A stretch of DNA of 64,000 nucleotides, from NCBI RefSeq assembly GCF_002050515.1, contig NZ_LTAY01000070.1, positions 1 through 64,000 on the forward strand, in the 5' to 3' direction. This DNA comes from Clostridium thermobutyricum DSM 4928 (lineage in GTDB: Bacteria > Bacillota > Clostridia > Clostridiales > Clostridiaceae). Within the stretch, counting starts at the first letter, position 1. Each line of letters starts with the position of its first letter. The notes below the pieces were generated by a model that worked only from the letters and a program-made list of their open reading frames with translations, was not told the DNA's origin and ran no database searches. Below, one piece after another: positions 16,158 to 25,523 of the stretch. The position numbers and the translations under genes are program-made.

Positions 16158-17051
16158 ATGAAAAAGAGGAGTTTGAAAGAAAAACTTGTTACTGAATATG
16201 TTGGGAAAGGATTTTCAACATTATGTGGTTTATTAATAATAGTTGTAACTTTATCTATAATATTTTTTATTGGTTCAAAAGGAATTCAATCTTTTACTAA
16301 AAGTGGATTAAATTTTTTTACATTTGTTTTTAGTGATAATTGGAATCCAGCTGGAAGTCCAGCTACATATGGAGTATTAGCATTTGTTTTAGGTTCAACT
16401 TTTGTTTCAGTAGGAGCATTAATAATTAGCGCACCTATTGCAGTAGCTTTAGCGGTTTTTACAAATATAATTTCTACTAAGTTTGGTGAAAAGTTAATAA
16501 AGCCATCATTAGAGATATTAGTCGGAATACCATCTGTAGTATATGGATGGGTAGGATTAATGGTTTTAGTACCATTTATAAAAAATCATTTTGGGGGAGT
16601 TGGATTTTCATTATTAGCAGGTATATTAGTACTTTCATTAATGATATTACCAACAATAGCCACTTTATCTATAGATGCAATAAATGCAGTTCCTAAAATG
16701 CATATAGAAGCATCTTATGGGCTTGGAGCAACTAGATGGCAAACTATAAAGAATGTATTAGTTCCGGAGGCTAAAACTGGAATTTTAACTGGAGTGATTT
16801 TAGGTCTTGCTAGAGCATTTGGAGAAGCATTAGCAGTTCAAATGGTTATAGGAAATACAGTGAAGATTCCAAATGGAATAATAGATTCCACTTCTACATT
16901 AACAAGCATTCTTACTATGGATATAACTAATACAGTAAGTGGAAGTGCATGGAATAATGCGTTATGGAGTATGGCTTTTATACTTCTTATAATATCTTTC
17001 ATATTTATATTAATTGTAAGATTAGTAGAAAGAAGAGGTACACTTAAATGA
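16158..17051 (+). CDS. pstC: Phosphate ABC transporter, permease PstC
   Basis: 297 residues, six predicted membrane helices, and the ABC permease coupling loop (EASYGLGATRWQTIKNVLVPEA) that contacts PstB. The first helix is preceded by a charged cytoplasmic start (KKRSLKEK). The stop codon overlaps the pstA start as ATGA, indicating coupled translation of the two permease halves. Confidence 0.95.
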   Translation: MKKRSLKEKLVTEYVGKGFSTLCGLLIIVVTLSIIFFIGSKGIQSFTKSGLNFFTFVFSDNWNPAGSPATYGVLAFVLGSTFVSVGALIISAPIAVALAVFTNIISTKFGEKLIKPSLEILVGIPSVVYGWVGLMVLVPFIKNHFGGVGFSLLAGILVLSLMILPTIATLSIDAINAVPKMHIEASYGLGATRWQTIKNVLVPEAKTGILTGVILGLARAFGEALAVQMVIGNTVKIPNGIIDSTSTLTSILTMDITNTVSGSAWNNALWSMAFILLIISFIFILIVRLVERRGTLK

Positions 17052-17932
17052 TAAATCCTAGAAAAGCAGATAAGATAGCAACAGGTATTTTATATCTAAT
17101 TAGTATTTTTATAGTTTTTATATTAGCTTCATTTATAATTTATATATTTTATAAAGGTGGAAAAATGCTAACACCACATTTTATATTTAGCAAACCTAAC
17201 ATTATTGGAGAAGGAGGGGGAATAGGTCCTCAAATATTTAATTCAATTTATATGCTTATTATATCTTTAATAATAACTGTACCAATTGGAGTTGGAGCAG
17301 GAATATATTTAGCAGAATATGCAAAAGAGGGACCTGTAATAAAAATGATAAGACTTTGCTTAGAAGCAATGGCTTCTCTTCCTTCAATAGTAATAGGAAT
17401 GTTTGGATTATTAGTATTTGTTAATATGGCTGGGTTTGGATATTCAATTTTAGCTGGTGCATTATCAGTAAGTATTTTAAATATTCCAATAATGACTAGA
17501 ATATCAGAAACAGCAATTAGAAATGCATCTAAAAAAGTAAAAGAAGCCTCTTTAGGTTTAGGAGCTACAAAATGGCAAACAGTAGAAAATGTAATTTTAC
17601 CTACAGCTGGAAAAGAAATTTTAACAGGAATAATATTAGCTGCTGGAAGAATATTTGGAGAAGCAGCAGCACTTTTATACACAGCAGGATTAAGTTCAAG
17701 TGGATTAAATTTTAAAGATGTGAGTTTTGTAGGGCAAACATCAGCTTTCTCACTTTTTAGACCAGCAGAAACTTTAGCAGTGCATATATGGAAATTAAAC
17801 TCAGATGGAATAGTTCCTGATGCAACACAGATAGCTAATGGGACAGCAGCAGTACTGGTAATAATGGTTTTATTATTTAATATTTTAGCTAAGATAGTGA
17901 GTAGAAAATTAGAAAAATCAACGGGGTTATAG
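17048..17932 (+). CDS. pstA: Phosphate ABC transporter, permease PstA
   Basis: 294 residues with six predicted helices and the coupling loop EASLGLGATKWQTVENVILPTA. It pairs with PstC to form the membrane channel. The start overlaps the pstC stop by four bases. The name pstA here means the phosphate permease and is unrelated to the c-di-AMP receptor at 5632, which also carries that alias. Confidence 0.95.
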   Translation: MINPRKADKIATGILYLISIFIVFILASFIIYIFYKGGKMLTPHFIFSKPNIIGEGGGIGPQIFNSIYMLIISLIITVPIGVGAGIYLAEYAKEGPVIKMIRLCLEAMASLPSIVIGMFGLLVFVNMAGFGYSILAGALSVSILNIPIMTRISETAIRNASKKVKEASLGLGATKWQTVENVILPTAGKEILTGIILAAGRIFGEAAALLYTAGLSSSGLNFKDVSFVGQTSAFSLFRPAETLAVHIWKLNSDGIVPDATQIANGTAAVLVIMVLLFNILAKIVSRKLEKSTGL

Positions 17933-17944
17933 GAGGAGATACTA

Positions 17945-18694
17945 ATGAAAGTGATAGAAACTAAGAATTTAAATTTGTATTATGGAACACATAAAGCGTT
18001 AAAAAATATAAATATAAGTTTTGAAAAAAATGAAGTAACTGCATTAATAGGACCTTCAGGATGTGGTAAATCAACTTTTTTAAGGACTATAAATAGAATG
18101 AATGACTTAATAGATGGAGTTAGAATAGAAGGTAAAGTTTTATTTGAAGGGGAAAATATATTTGAAGATTATGATGAAATAACATTAAGGAAAAGAATTG
18201 GTATGGTATTTCAAAAGCCAAATCCATTTCCTATGAGTATATATGATAATGTAGCTTATGGTCCTAGGATACATGGAATAAGAGATAAAAAGAAATTAGA
18301 TGAAATAGTAGAGAAAAGTTTAAAAGGAGCAGCACTTTGGGATGAAACAAAAGATAGACTTAAAAAAAGTGCAATGGGACTTTCAGGAGGACAGCAACAG
18401 AGACTTTGTATAGCAAGAACTCTTGCTATTTCACCAGAAATAATTCTTATGGATGAGCCAACATCAGCTTTAGATCCTATATCTACAGGCAAAGTAGAAG
18501 AGCTTATAGAAAATTTAAAGAAAGATTATACAGTAATAATAGTTACACATAATATGCAACAAGCCGGAAGAATCGCAGATAAAACAGCATTCTTTTTAAG
18601 TGGAGAAGTAATTGAATATGGAAAGACAGAAGATATTTTCTATAAGCCTAGAGATAAAAGAACTGAAGATTATATAACAGGAAGATTTGGATAA
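17945..18694 (+). CDS. pstB: Phosphate ABC transporter, ATPase PstB
   Basis: 249 residues. Walker [10 protein letters not shown] near 37-45, Q-loop [10 protein letters not shown] typical of PstB, signature LSGGQQQR, Walker [13 protein letters not shown] and the H-loop TH are all present. Two copies power phosphate uptake through PstCA. AGGAGG lies 9 bases before the ATG. Confidence 0.97.
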   Translation: MKVIETKNLNLYYGTHKALKNINISFEKNEVTALIGPSGCGKSTFLRTINRMNDLIDGVRIEGKVLFEGENIFEDYDEITLRKRIGMVFQKPNPFPMSIYDNVAYGPRIHGIRDKKKLDEIVEKSLKGAALWDETKDRLKKSAMGLSGGQQQRLCIARTLAISPEIILMDEPTSALDPISTGKVEELIENLKKDYTVIIVTHNMQQAGRIADKTAFFLSGEVIEYGKTEDIFYKPRDKRTEDYITGRFG

Positions 18695-18708
18695 AGGAGA
18701 GTAAAAAT

Positions 18709-19365
18709 ATGAAAAGAGAGATTCATACTATAAAGATAAATGCTATAAATAGTAAATTAAAGTACATGTCTGAATTAGTAAGTAATCAATTAGAAGCAGC
18801 TATGATTGCTTTAAGTGAAAATAATCAAAATCTTGCAGAAGAAATTATGGAAAAAGATAATGAAATAGATGATCTTCAAAAAGAAATAGAGGAGGAATGT
18901 ATCAAGTTTATTGCTACTGAACAACCCTTAGCTAAAGATCTAAGAAGGGTATTTACAGCATCAAAGATAGTAACAGATTTAGAGCGAATGGCAGACCTTA
19001 CAGTTGATATATGTAAGATAATTAGCAACAATGACTTCAAAGAGTTTATAGAAGAGGCTAACAGTGTATGGGAAATGGAAAAGGAAATAAAAAATATGTT
19101 ACACTTATCTATGGAAGCTTATCTAGAGAGAGATACAAGATCAGCATATGACATATGTAAGCTTGATGATAACATAGATTTATACTATAAGGAAGTGTTT
19201 AAAAATACATTGAAATATGTAAAAAACAATGAAAATAAAATAACTTTAGGTACTCAAATATTATTCATAAGTAAATATTTGGAGCGAATGGGAGATCATA
19301 TAACAAATATATGTGAATGGATTATTTTTAGTAAAACAGGTGAATATGTAGATTTAAATGAATAG
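18709..19365 (+). CDS. phoU: Phosphate signalling/transport regulator PhoU
   Basis: 218 residues forming two three-helix bundles, each with the family's metal-binding E/D-x3-D pattern (DLERMADLTVDI and KYLERMGDHITNICEW). PhoU links PstB to the phosphate two-component system and turns signalling off when phosphate is plentiful. Last gene of the pst operon, 14 bases after pstB. A short A-T-A-G-A-G-T-G/C-A-C-T-C-T-A-T hairpin without a T tract follows at 19374-19402. Confidence 0.95.
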   Translation: MKREIHTIKINAINSKLKYMSELVSNQLEAAMIALSENNQNLAEEIMEKDNEIDDLQKEIEEECIKFIATEQPLAKDLRRVFTASKIVTDLERMADLTVDICKIISNNDFKEFIEEANSVWEMEKEIKNMLHLSMEAYLERDTRSAYDICKLDDNIDLYYKEVFKNTLKYVKNNENKITLGTQILFISKYLERMGDHITNICEWIIFSKTGEYVDLNE

Positions 19366-19520
19366 TTTCAATTATAGAGTGTTAAAATTTTTGGCACTCT
19401 ATGAATTGCGTTAAAAATGTTAATAATAAATATATTTATTGTTTATTGATATATATTTTTATGCAAGTTAAAATAAAATTGTTAACCTTATTTTAAATTC
19501 TACATTGAGAAGGAGACGTC

Positions 19521-20648
19521 ATGAATTTAAACACGCTAGATAAACAAAGGGTGAAAGATTTTTGTAAAAAAGAAATAATATTGCTAATAGCAGTTGTATT
19601 ATCAATAATTACTTCTTTTATATCTCATCCTAAATTAAGCTACATTAACTTTAAGGTGTTAATATTATTATTTAATTTAATGGTGGTGGTTACAGCATTA
19701 AAAAGTTTTAAGTTTTTAGATTATATTGGGACAAGTTTATTACATAAGGATAAAAGTTTAAGAAGTATATATCTTATAATGATATGTTTAACATTCTTTA
19801 GTTCTATGTTAATTACAGATGATGTTGCATTAATAACATTTGTACCAATTAGTTTGATATTAGCTAAAAAAGCAAATTTTAATCCTATGAAGCTTATAAT
19901 ATTACAAACTATATCGGCAATATTAGGATGTTCATTAACTCCGATGGGTAGTTCTCAAAACTTATACATTTATACGCACTTCAATTTAACTGATAAGCAG
20001 TTTTTTGGGGTTACAATACCAATAACTATAATCGCATTTATAGTTTTATTAATATTAACATGTACGCAAAAAAACAGAAAGCTAAGTGTTACTATACATG
20101 AGGTTAAAGTTGAAAAGAAAAGTATGATAGTGGTTTATATAATATTATTCTTAATAGTTCTAGGATCAGTTTTCCATTTAGTAAACTATAAAATTGCGTT
20201 TGTAATAGTAATAATAGTGACATTAATTATAGATAGAAAACTATTTCTACACATAGATTATTCTTTAATAATAACATTCACTGCATTTTTTATATTTATA
20301 GGAAATATATCAGCAATTCCAGAAGTAAAAAGATTAATATCAGGTTTTTTAGTAAGCGACTTGCATACCTATTTTATAGCACTGGGGATTAGTCAATTTA
20401 TAAGTAATGTTCCAGCAACGCTGTTATTAGCACCATTTACACATAATTATAAAGCACTTATATATGGAGTAAATAATGGTGGATTATTCTCTTTAATAGG
20501 ATCAATGGCAAGTATAATATCTTATAAATTTGCTATAGCAAATGGTGAAATAAAATCTTTTGATTATATAAAGACATTTGCATTTTATAGTTTAATTATA
20601 TTAATAGTACTTATACCGGCATCTATTATACTTATTAAAGTTATATAA
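19521..20648 (+). CDS. SLC13/ArsB-CitM superfamily permease
   Basis: 375 residues with about ten hydrophobic helices. The segment ITDDVALITFVPISLILAKKA and a later SNVPATLLLAPFT are the paired re-entrant regions typical of the ion transporter superfamily that includes ArsB, NhaD and citrate/sulphate carriers; the SSQN segment (GSSQNLYIY) also fits. The substrate, such as an anion, arsenite or Na+/H+, cannot be told. It follows phoU in the same direction after 155 bases and may or may not be phosphate-regulated. GAGAAGGAGA precedes the ATG. Confidence 0.78.
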   Translation: MNLNTLDKQRVKDFCKKEIILLIAVVLSIITSFISHPKLSYINFKVLILLFNLMVVVTALKSFKFLDYIGTSLLHKDKSLRSIYLIMICLTFFSSMLITDDVALITFVPISLILAKKANFNPMKLIILQTISAILGCSLTPMGSSQNLYIYTHFNLTDKQFFGVTIPITIIAFIVLLILTCTQKNRKLSVTIHEVKVEKKSMIVVYIILFLIVLGSVFHLVNYKIAFVIVIIVTLIIDRKLFLHIDYSLIITFTAFFIFIGNISAIPEVKRLISGFLVSDLHTYFIALGISQFISNVPATLLLAPFTHNYKALIYGVNNGGLFSLIGSMASIISYKFAIANGEIKSFDYIKTFAFYSLIILIVLIPASIILIKVI

Positions 20649-20664
20649 TTAGAATTAGAGTATT

Positions 20665-20701
20665 TACAGATTAAAGAAAAACTTTAGTCTGTTTTTTTTA
20701 T
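20665..20701 (+). terminator. Terminator of the permease gene
   Basis: ACAGATTAAAG pairs with CTTTAGTCTGT (one G-T pair) around an A-rich loop, followed by seven T. Confidence 0.88.
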
Positions 20702-20705
20702 AAAT

Positions 20706-20738
20706 AAAAGCACACAAAGAAATCTTTGTGTGCTTTTC
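20706..20738. terminator. Terminator of the CPWC redoxin (minus strand)
   Basis: A perfect 15-bp stem, AAAAGCACACAAAGA and TCTTTGTGTGCTTTT around AA, lies immediately downstream of the minus-strand redoxin. It could also work as a second plus-strand terminator. Confidence 0.88.
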
Positions 20739-20740
20739 TA

Positions 20741-20971
20741 TTAAGCTTGTGATAAAGCTTCATCTATTTTAGGTTTATCGAAACCTACAATGAATTTCCC
20801 GTTTATGTCAAGAACAGGTACACCCATTTGCTTAGTTCCTCTAACCATTTCTTCTCTAGCTTCCATGTCTTCTTGTACATTTAACTCAGTGAATTCTACA
20901 CCTTTACTCTTTAAGTAATTTTTGGCTTTAACACACCAAGGACAAGATTCAGTTGTATAAACTTTAACCAT
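20741..20971 (-). CDS. Glutaredoxin-like redoxin (CPWC)
   Basis: 76 residues, thioredoxin fold, Cys10-Pro-Trp-Cys13, cis-proline loop GVPVLDINGKFIVGFD. It is a paralogue of the protein at 14771 (same MVKVY start and same VGFDK end) with a different active-site dipeptide, so the two may serve different targets. Single gene with its own ribosome binding site (AGGAGG) and terminator. Confidence 0.9.
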   Translation of the reverse strand: MVKVYTTESCPWCVKAKNYLKSKGVEFTELNVQEDMEAREEMVRGTKQMGVPVLDINGKFIVGFDKPKIDEALSQA

Positions 20972-21049
20972 TTGTCTACCTCCTATGTATTGTTAATTAT
21001 AATTATAAATTTTACTCCAAAACAAAAGCTTGTTCAAGGAAATAAATGT

Positions 21050-21220
21050 TTATTCAATAGTATGATCATTATTCAAAGTAGAATTGATTATTAAATTTTC
21101 AGCTTCATCTTTATCTTGATTTACATCAAAATTTTGACTGATATTAGTTTGAATTGGTGATTTAAGTGGATTTTCAACAATAGAGTTTTTGGGATTTAAT
21201 AAGTTTAATTTATTAAACAT
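21050..21220 (-). CDS. Small hypothetical protein, 56 residues
   Basis: I recognise no family. The frame starts at ATG 21220 behind a perfect AGGAGGTG at a 5-base spacing and runs 56 codons to TAA. The product is polar and Asn-rich (about ten Asn), with no membrane segment, no cysteine and an acidic C-terminal half. The ribosome binding site and absence of any other feature in this 380-base gap support it being real. It is divergent from nagR, and the nagR operator at 21299 lies within the shared upstream region, so it could respond to the same regulator. Confidence 0.55.
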   Translation of the reverse strand: MFNKLNLLNPKNSIVENPLKSPIQTNISQNFDVNQDKDEAENLIINSTLNNDHTIE

Positions 21221-21298
21221 AGTAGCACCTCCTAAATAGTTGTATAATTATTATTTGTATAAAAAAATAATTTATTCAAATAATAAAAATAAATTGTA

Positions 21299-21335
21299 TA
21301 GTGGTCTAGACAACTATATAAATTTTATATATAAT
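21299..21335 (+). promoter_or_regulatory. NagR (dre-type) operator and nagR-nagB promoter
   Basis: The near-palindrome TAGTGGTCTAGACAACTA (21299-21316) matches the GTCTAGAC core of operators bound by NagR/YvoA-type GntR regulators. It overlaps a -35-like TAGACA (21307-21312), with TATAAT 17 bases later (21330-21335), so binding would block RNA polymerase. Relief by a phosphorylated amino sugar is expected from the Bacillus system. Confidence 0.75.
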
Positions 21336-21354
21336 TTAATTAGGAGGAAAACTT

Positions 21355-22077
21355 ATGATAGATAAAAATAGTCCAATACCTGTTTATTATCAAGTAAAAG
21401 AAGAAATAAAAGAAAAAATATCAAAAGGAATATGGAAGGTAAATGAATGTATAGCAAGTGAAAGAGAGCTTGTAGAGCAATATGAAGTAAGCAGAATGAC
21501 TGTGAGACAGGCTTTAGGAGAATTAGTCCAAGAAGGAATTCTTGTTAGAGAAAAAGGAAAAGGAACTTTTGTATGTGAACCTAAAGTGAAACAAAAAGAT
21601 GTTATGAGCTTTACAGATATAATTAAAAAATCTGGTGGAGAATTAGAAACAGAAGTTTTAGAGTTTGACTTAATAGATACACCAGAAGAACTTATTGATG
21701 TTTTAAAGTCAAAAAAAGTTTATAGAATTAATCGTATGAGAAAAGTAAATAACGAATGTATTGCAAATGAAATCGTACATATTCCAGAGAAAACTTGTAA
21801 AAATTTAAGTAAAGAAAAATTAAAAGGATCTTTATTTAAAATAATAGAAGAAAATGGATATGTCATAGATCATTCAGAATCAGAAATAACAGCATTAATT
21901 ATGGATGATTATTATAAAAAAATATTTAATTTATCAGAAGTTGCACCACTTATAAGAACATATGGAAAAACATTAGATGACAAAAAAAATATACTCTTTA
22001 TTGAAGAGTCAATATATAGATCAGATAAATATATTTTAGAAGTAAATATTTCAAGACGAGAGGGGATTTTAAAATGA
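21355..22077 (+). CDS. nagR: GntR/HutC family repressor NagR
   Basis: 240 residues. The N-terminal winged helix (PIPVYYQVKEEIKEKI through RMTVRQALGELVQEGILVREKGKGTFV) is followed by a UTRA ligand-binding domain from about residue 85. NagR/YvoA proteins repress N-acetylglucosamine use and are released by glucosamine-6-phosphate or N-acetylglucosamine-6-phosphate. The gene overlaps nagB by ATGA, and an operator of the right type lies upstream, so autoregulation is likely. Confidence 0.9.
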   Translation: MIDKNSPIPVYYQVKEEIKEKISKGIWKVNECIASERELVEQYEVSRMTVRQALGELVQEGILVREKGKGTFVCEPKVKQKDVMSFTDIIKKSGGELETEVLEFDLIDTPEELIDVLKSKKVYRINRMRKVNNECIANEIVHIPEKTCKNLSKEKLKGSLFKIIEENGYVIDHSESEITALIMDDYYKKIFNLSEVAPLIRTYGKTLDDKKNILFIEESIYRSDKYILEVNISRREGILK

Positions 22078-22802
22078 GATTAATTGTTGTTAAAGACTAT
22101 GATGAAATGAGTAAAGCAGCTGCAAAGGAAATGGCGGCAGTAGTTAATTTAAATCCAAAAGCTATATTAGGGTTAGCAACTGGAGGAACTCCAGAAGGAA
22201 TGTACAAAGAATTAATAAGAATGAATAAAGCAGGGGAAATTGATTTTAAAGATGTTACTTCAGTAAATTTAGATGAATATGTAGGACTAGGAGGAGATCA
22301 TCCTCAAAGTTACAGATATTTCATGAATAATCATTTATTAGATCATATAAACATAGATAAATCTAGAACTTTTGTACCAAATGGATTAGCAGAAGATGTT
22401 AATGAAGAAGGTAGAAAATATGATCAAATGATTGATGATCTAGGTGGAATAGATATACAATTATTAGGTGTAGGTACTAATGGACATATTGCATTTAATG
22501 AACCAGATGGAGAATTAGTAGCAGGAACTCACCTAACAGGATTAACTAAAAGTACTATTGAGTCAAATTCAAGATATTTTGATTCAGAAGATGATGTTCC
22601 AAAAACAGCAGTAACTATGGGACTTGGACAAATAATGAAATCAAAGAAAATACTTTTAATAGCTAGTGGAGAAAATAAAGCAGAGGCTATGAAAGAATTA
22701 TTTAGTGGAAAAATTTCAACAAGCTGTCCTGTAACAATGCTTCAAATGCATAAAGATGTAACAGTTATTTTAGATGAAGCAGCAGCAAGTTTATTAAAAT
22801 AA
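22074..22802 (+). CDS. nagB: Glucosamine-6-phosphate deaminase
   Basis: Converts glucosamine-6-phosphate to fructose-6-phosphate and ammonia, feeding amino sugars into glycolysis. 242 residues, the length of Firmicutes NagB. The phosphate loop LATGGTPEGMYKEL, the catalytic LDEY (Asp67) and GVGTNGHIAFNEP (His138) are visible. Asn136 stands where Escherichia coli has Asp141; I believe Firmicutes enzymes usually have Asn here. No nagA is adjacent in this window. Confidence 0.96.
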   Translation: MRLIVVKDYDEMSKAAAKEMAAVVNLNPKAILGLATGGTPEGMYKELIRMNKAGEIDFKDVTSVNLDEYVGLGGDHPQSYRYFMNNHLLDHINIDKSRTFVPNGLAEDVNEEGRKYDQMIDDLGGIDIQLLGVGTNGHIAFNEPDGELVAGTHLTGLTKSTIESNSRYFDSEDDVPKTAVTMGLGQIMKSKKILLIASGENKAEAMKELFSGKISTSCPVTMLQMHKDVTVILDEAAASLLK

Positions 22803-22820
22803 TTAACTTAAGATAATAAA

Positions 22821-22855
22821 AAGATATTCTAGCTAAATCTAGGATATCTTTTTTT
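22821..22855 (+). terminator. Terminator of nagR-nagB
   Basis: AAGATATTCTAG pairs with CTAGGATATCTT (one G-T pair) around CTAAAT-type loop sequence, followed by seven T. Confidence 0.9.
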
Positions 22856-23012
22856 ACATATAAGATGTTTAAAATTTCCTGAAAAAAATAATAAAGATAT
22901 TACTAAATTAAATTTATTATATTCTATAAATAAGATATAATTAAAAGTATGGTATTCAATATAAGAAAAATTATATTTTGTACATAAAAATAAGATAGTA
23001 AAGGGTGTTTTT

Positions 23013-24380
23013 ATGGCGAAAATAAAATCTATATTCACTTGTCAAAAATGTGGGTATGAAAGTCCAAAATGGTTAGGGAAATGTCCAGACTGTAATGAAT
23101 GGAATACATTTGTAGAAGAAGTTAAAGATGAAAAAGCAATAGCAAAAAACCAAATAGCTAAATCTATAACAATAGATAATATGCCAAAAAGCATAAAAGA
23201 TATAAAATCTGGAGAAAGAGAAAGATTAGACACTGGTTTAAATGAGTTAAATAGAGTTTTAGGTGGCGGTCTTGTAAAAGGTTCTTTAACTCTTATATCA
23301 GGAGATCCTGGAATAGGTAAGTCAACACTTTTACTGCAAACTGCTAATAATATCTCAAATAAATATGGAAAAGTTCTTTATGTTTCTGGAGAAGAATCAG
23401 AAGAGCAAATAAAAATAAGGGGAGATAGACTAGGGGTTAAATGTAATGAGCTTTATATAGTATCTGAAACTAACTTAGATAAAATTGAAGTTTATATAGA
23501 TGAGATAGAGCCGAAGTTTGTTATAATTGACTCTATACAAACAATATATAAAGAAACTGTTACATCAGCTCCAGGAAGTGTATCTCAAGTAAAAGAATGC
23601 TCAAATCAATTGATGAGAATAGGGAAAAAGAAAAATATTCCATTGTTTATAGTTGCTCATGTAACTAAGCAAGGAGAACTTGCTGGGCCAAGAGTATTAG
23701 AGCATATGGTTGATACGGTTTTACATTTCTCAGGAGAGAGAACAGAAGAGTTTAGAATTCTTAGAACAATGAAAAATAGGTTTGGAACTACAAGTGAAAT
23801 TGGAGTTTTCGAAATGAGACAAGAAGGGTTAACTGAAGTTTATGATCCATCGAGTATATTTTTAGAAGATACAAATTTTAATCAAGAAGGTTCTGTAGTT
23901 ATTGGTGTAATGGAAGGTTCGAGACCAATACTTGTAGAAATTCAAGCGCTTGTTACGGAAACTAAGGCAGTTATACCAAGAAGAACGGCAGTAGGAATAG
24001 ATAATCAAAGGTTGAGTCTTATACTAGCTGTTTTAGAAAAAAAATTAAAAGTACCTTTTTATAATTGCGATGTTTATGTCAATGTTGTTGGTGGTTTAAA
24101 CATAGATGGAACAATAGCTGATCTAGGATTATCAATAGCACTTATTTCAAGTTTGAAAAATCAAGGAATAAATTTACCAAAAGTATTAGTAGTAGGAGAA
24201 GTAGGACTTACAGGAGAAATAAGACCAATAACATCAGCGGAAAGATTAGTTAATGAAGCTGAAAAGATGGGATTTGAAAATATAATAATTCCATGGAGAA
24301 ATAAAGATAAACTAATGGGAAAAAAGGCAAATATAATAGGGGTAAATAATATTAGAGAAGCAATAAAAAAGATATTTTAA
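23013..24380 (+). CDS. radA: DNA repair protein RadA
   Basis: 455 residues: an N-terminal four-cysteine zinc finger (CQKCGYESPKWLGKCPDC, residues 10-27), a RecA-like ATPase with Walker A GDPGIGKST, the family KNRFG motif, and a C-terminal Lon-like domain (GLNIDGTIADLGLSIAL). RadA is a helicase that extends strand exchange at recombination intermediates. It is followed 18 bases later by disA, an order conserved in Firmicutes, linking branch migration with c-di-AMP damage signalling. Confidence 0.96.
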   Translation: MAKIKSIFTCQKCGYESPKWLGKCPDCNEWNTFVEEVKDEKAIAKNQIAKSITIDNMPKSIKDIKSGERERLDTGLNELNRVLGGGLVKGSLTLISGDPGIGKSTLLLQTANNISNKYGKVLYVSGEESEEQIKIRGDRLGVKCNELYIVSETNLDKIEVYIDEIEPKFVIIDSIQTIYKETVTSAPGSVSQVKECSNQLMRIGKKKNIPLFIVAHVTKQGELAGPRVLEHMVDTVLHFSGERTEEFRILRTMKNRFGTTSEIGVFEMRQEGLTEVYDPSSIFLEDTNFNQEGSVVIGVMEGSRPILVEIQALVTETKAVIPRRTAVGIDNQRLSLILAVLEKKLKVPFYNCDVYVNVVGGLNIDGTIADLGLSIALISSLKNQGINLPKVLVVGEVGLTGEIRPITSAERLVNEAEKMGFENIIIPWRNKDKLMGKKANIIGVNNIREAIKKIF

Positions 24381-24398
24381 AATAGGTGAGTAAGCATT

Positions 24399-25463
24399 AT
24401 GAGGTTAGAAAGAGATGTAGAAATAAAAAAAATACTTAAAATAATGTGCCCAGGAACAGCTTTAAGAGAGGGATTGGAAAATATACTTAGAGCAAAAACA
24501 GGAGGACTTATAGTTCTAGGTGATAGTGAAGATGTTATGGAACTAGTAGATGGTGGATTTAAAATAAATGCGGATTATTCACCAGCATATGTTTATGAAC
24601 TTGCCAAAATGGATGGAGCAATAGTTTTAAGTAAAGATTTAAAAAGAATAGTATGTGCGAATACACAATTAGTACCAAGTGCTGATATTCCAACAGTAGA
24701 AACAGGTACTAGACATAGAACAGCTCAAAGAGTGGCTAGACAAACTAACAAAATAGTTATAGCAATATCTCAAAGAAGAAATATAATAACTGTTTATAAA
24801 GGTGATATAAAATATGTTCTTAGAGAAAGTAGCGTAATTTTAGCAAGATCAAATCAGGCTATTCAAACACTAGAGAAATATGTATCAGTTCTTGATAGAG
24901 TTATAAATAATCTAAATCTATTAGAATTTCAGGATTTAACAACACTTTTTGATGTTGTTACAGCTATTCAAAGAACAGAAATGGTTATGAGAATAGTTGA
25001 AGAAATTAGAGTATATATACTTGAATTAGGGAATGAAGGTAGACTTATTTCAATGCAATTAAATGAGCTTATAAGATATGTAGAAAGAGATGGTATCTTA
25101 TTGATAAGAGATTATTGTTATTATGAGAATGAGTTTAATGATATTTATGATGCAATTCAAAAACTAACATCAGAAGAGTTAATAGATCTAGAGGCAATAG
25201 CTAGAACATTAGGACATGGATATACAGTTCTTGCAGATACACTAATATCTCCAAAAGGATATAGAATATTAAGTAAAATTCCAAGAATACCTTCAACAGT
25301 AATAGAAAATCTAATAAAACATTTTGGAAGCTTTAATAAAATAATAACTGCTGAAATTGAAGATTTAGATAAGGTAGAAGGAATAGGTGAGGCAAGAGCA
25401 AGAGCAATAAGAAATGGATTAAGAAGAATAAATGAGCAAATTTCTTTAAAAGCTGAATTATAA
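24399..25463 (+). CDS. disA: DNA integrity scanning diadenylate cyclase
   Basis: 354 residues. The N-terminal DAC domain shows the DGAIVLSKD and RHRTAQR motifs that bind ATP and make cyclic di-AMP; a helical linker follows, and the C-terminus has the helix-hairpin-helix DNA-binding region ([17 protein letters not shown]). DisA octamers make c-di-AMP until they meet branched DNA. The receptor DarA lies at 5632. Shares a bidirectional terminator with the next gene. Confidence 0.96.
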   Translation: MRLERDVEIKKILKIMCPGTALREGLENILRAKTGGLIVLGDSEDVMELVDGGFKINADYSPAYVYELAKMDGAIVLSKDLKRIVCANTQLVPSADIPTVETGTRHRTAQRVARQTNKIVIAISQRRNIITVYKGDIKYVLRESSVILARSNQAIQTLEKYVSVLDRVINNLNLLEFQDLTTLFDVVTAIQRTEMVMRIVEEIRVYILELGNEGRLISMQLNELIRYVERDGILLIRDYCYYENEFNDIYDAIQKLTSEELIDLEAIARTLGHGYTVLADTLISPKGYRILSKIPRIPSTVIENLIKHFGSFNKIITAEIEDLDKVEGIGEARARAIRNGLRRINEQISLKAEL

Positions 25464-25483
25464 AAATAAAAAGTGAGAATAAT

Positions 25484-25523
25484 AAAGTCGATATCTAGAT
25501 GGCATTCTAGATATCGACTTTTA
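25484..25523. terminator. Bidirectional terminator after disA
   Basis: AAAGTCGATATCTAGA and TCTAGATATCGACTTT form a perfect 16-bp stem around TGGCAT, between disA and the convergent gene at 25524. Confidence 0.9.

Noticed and set aside
17248-17682. 144-codon minus-strand frame inside pstA
   Set aside because: It has no ribosome binding site and low-complexity composition caused by antisense of a membrane-protein gene.
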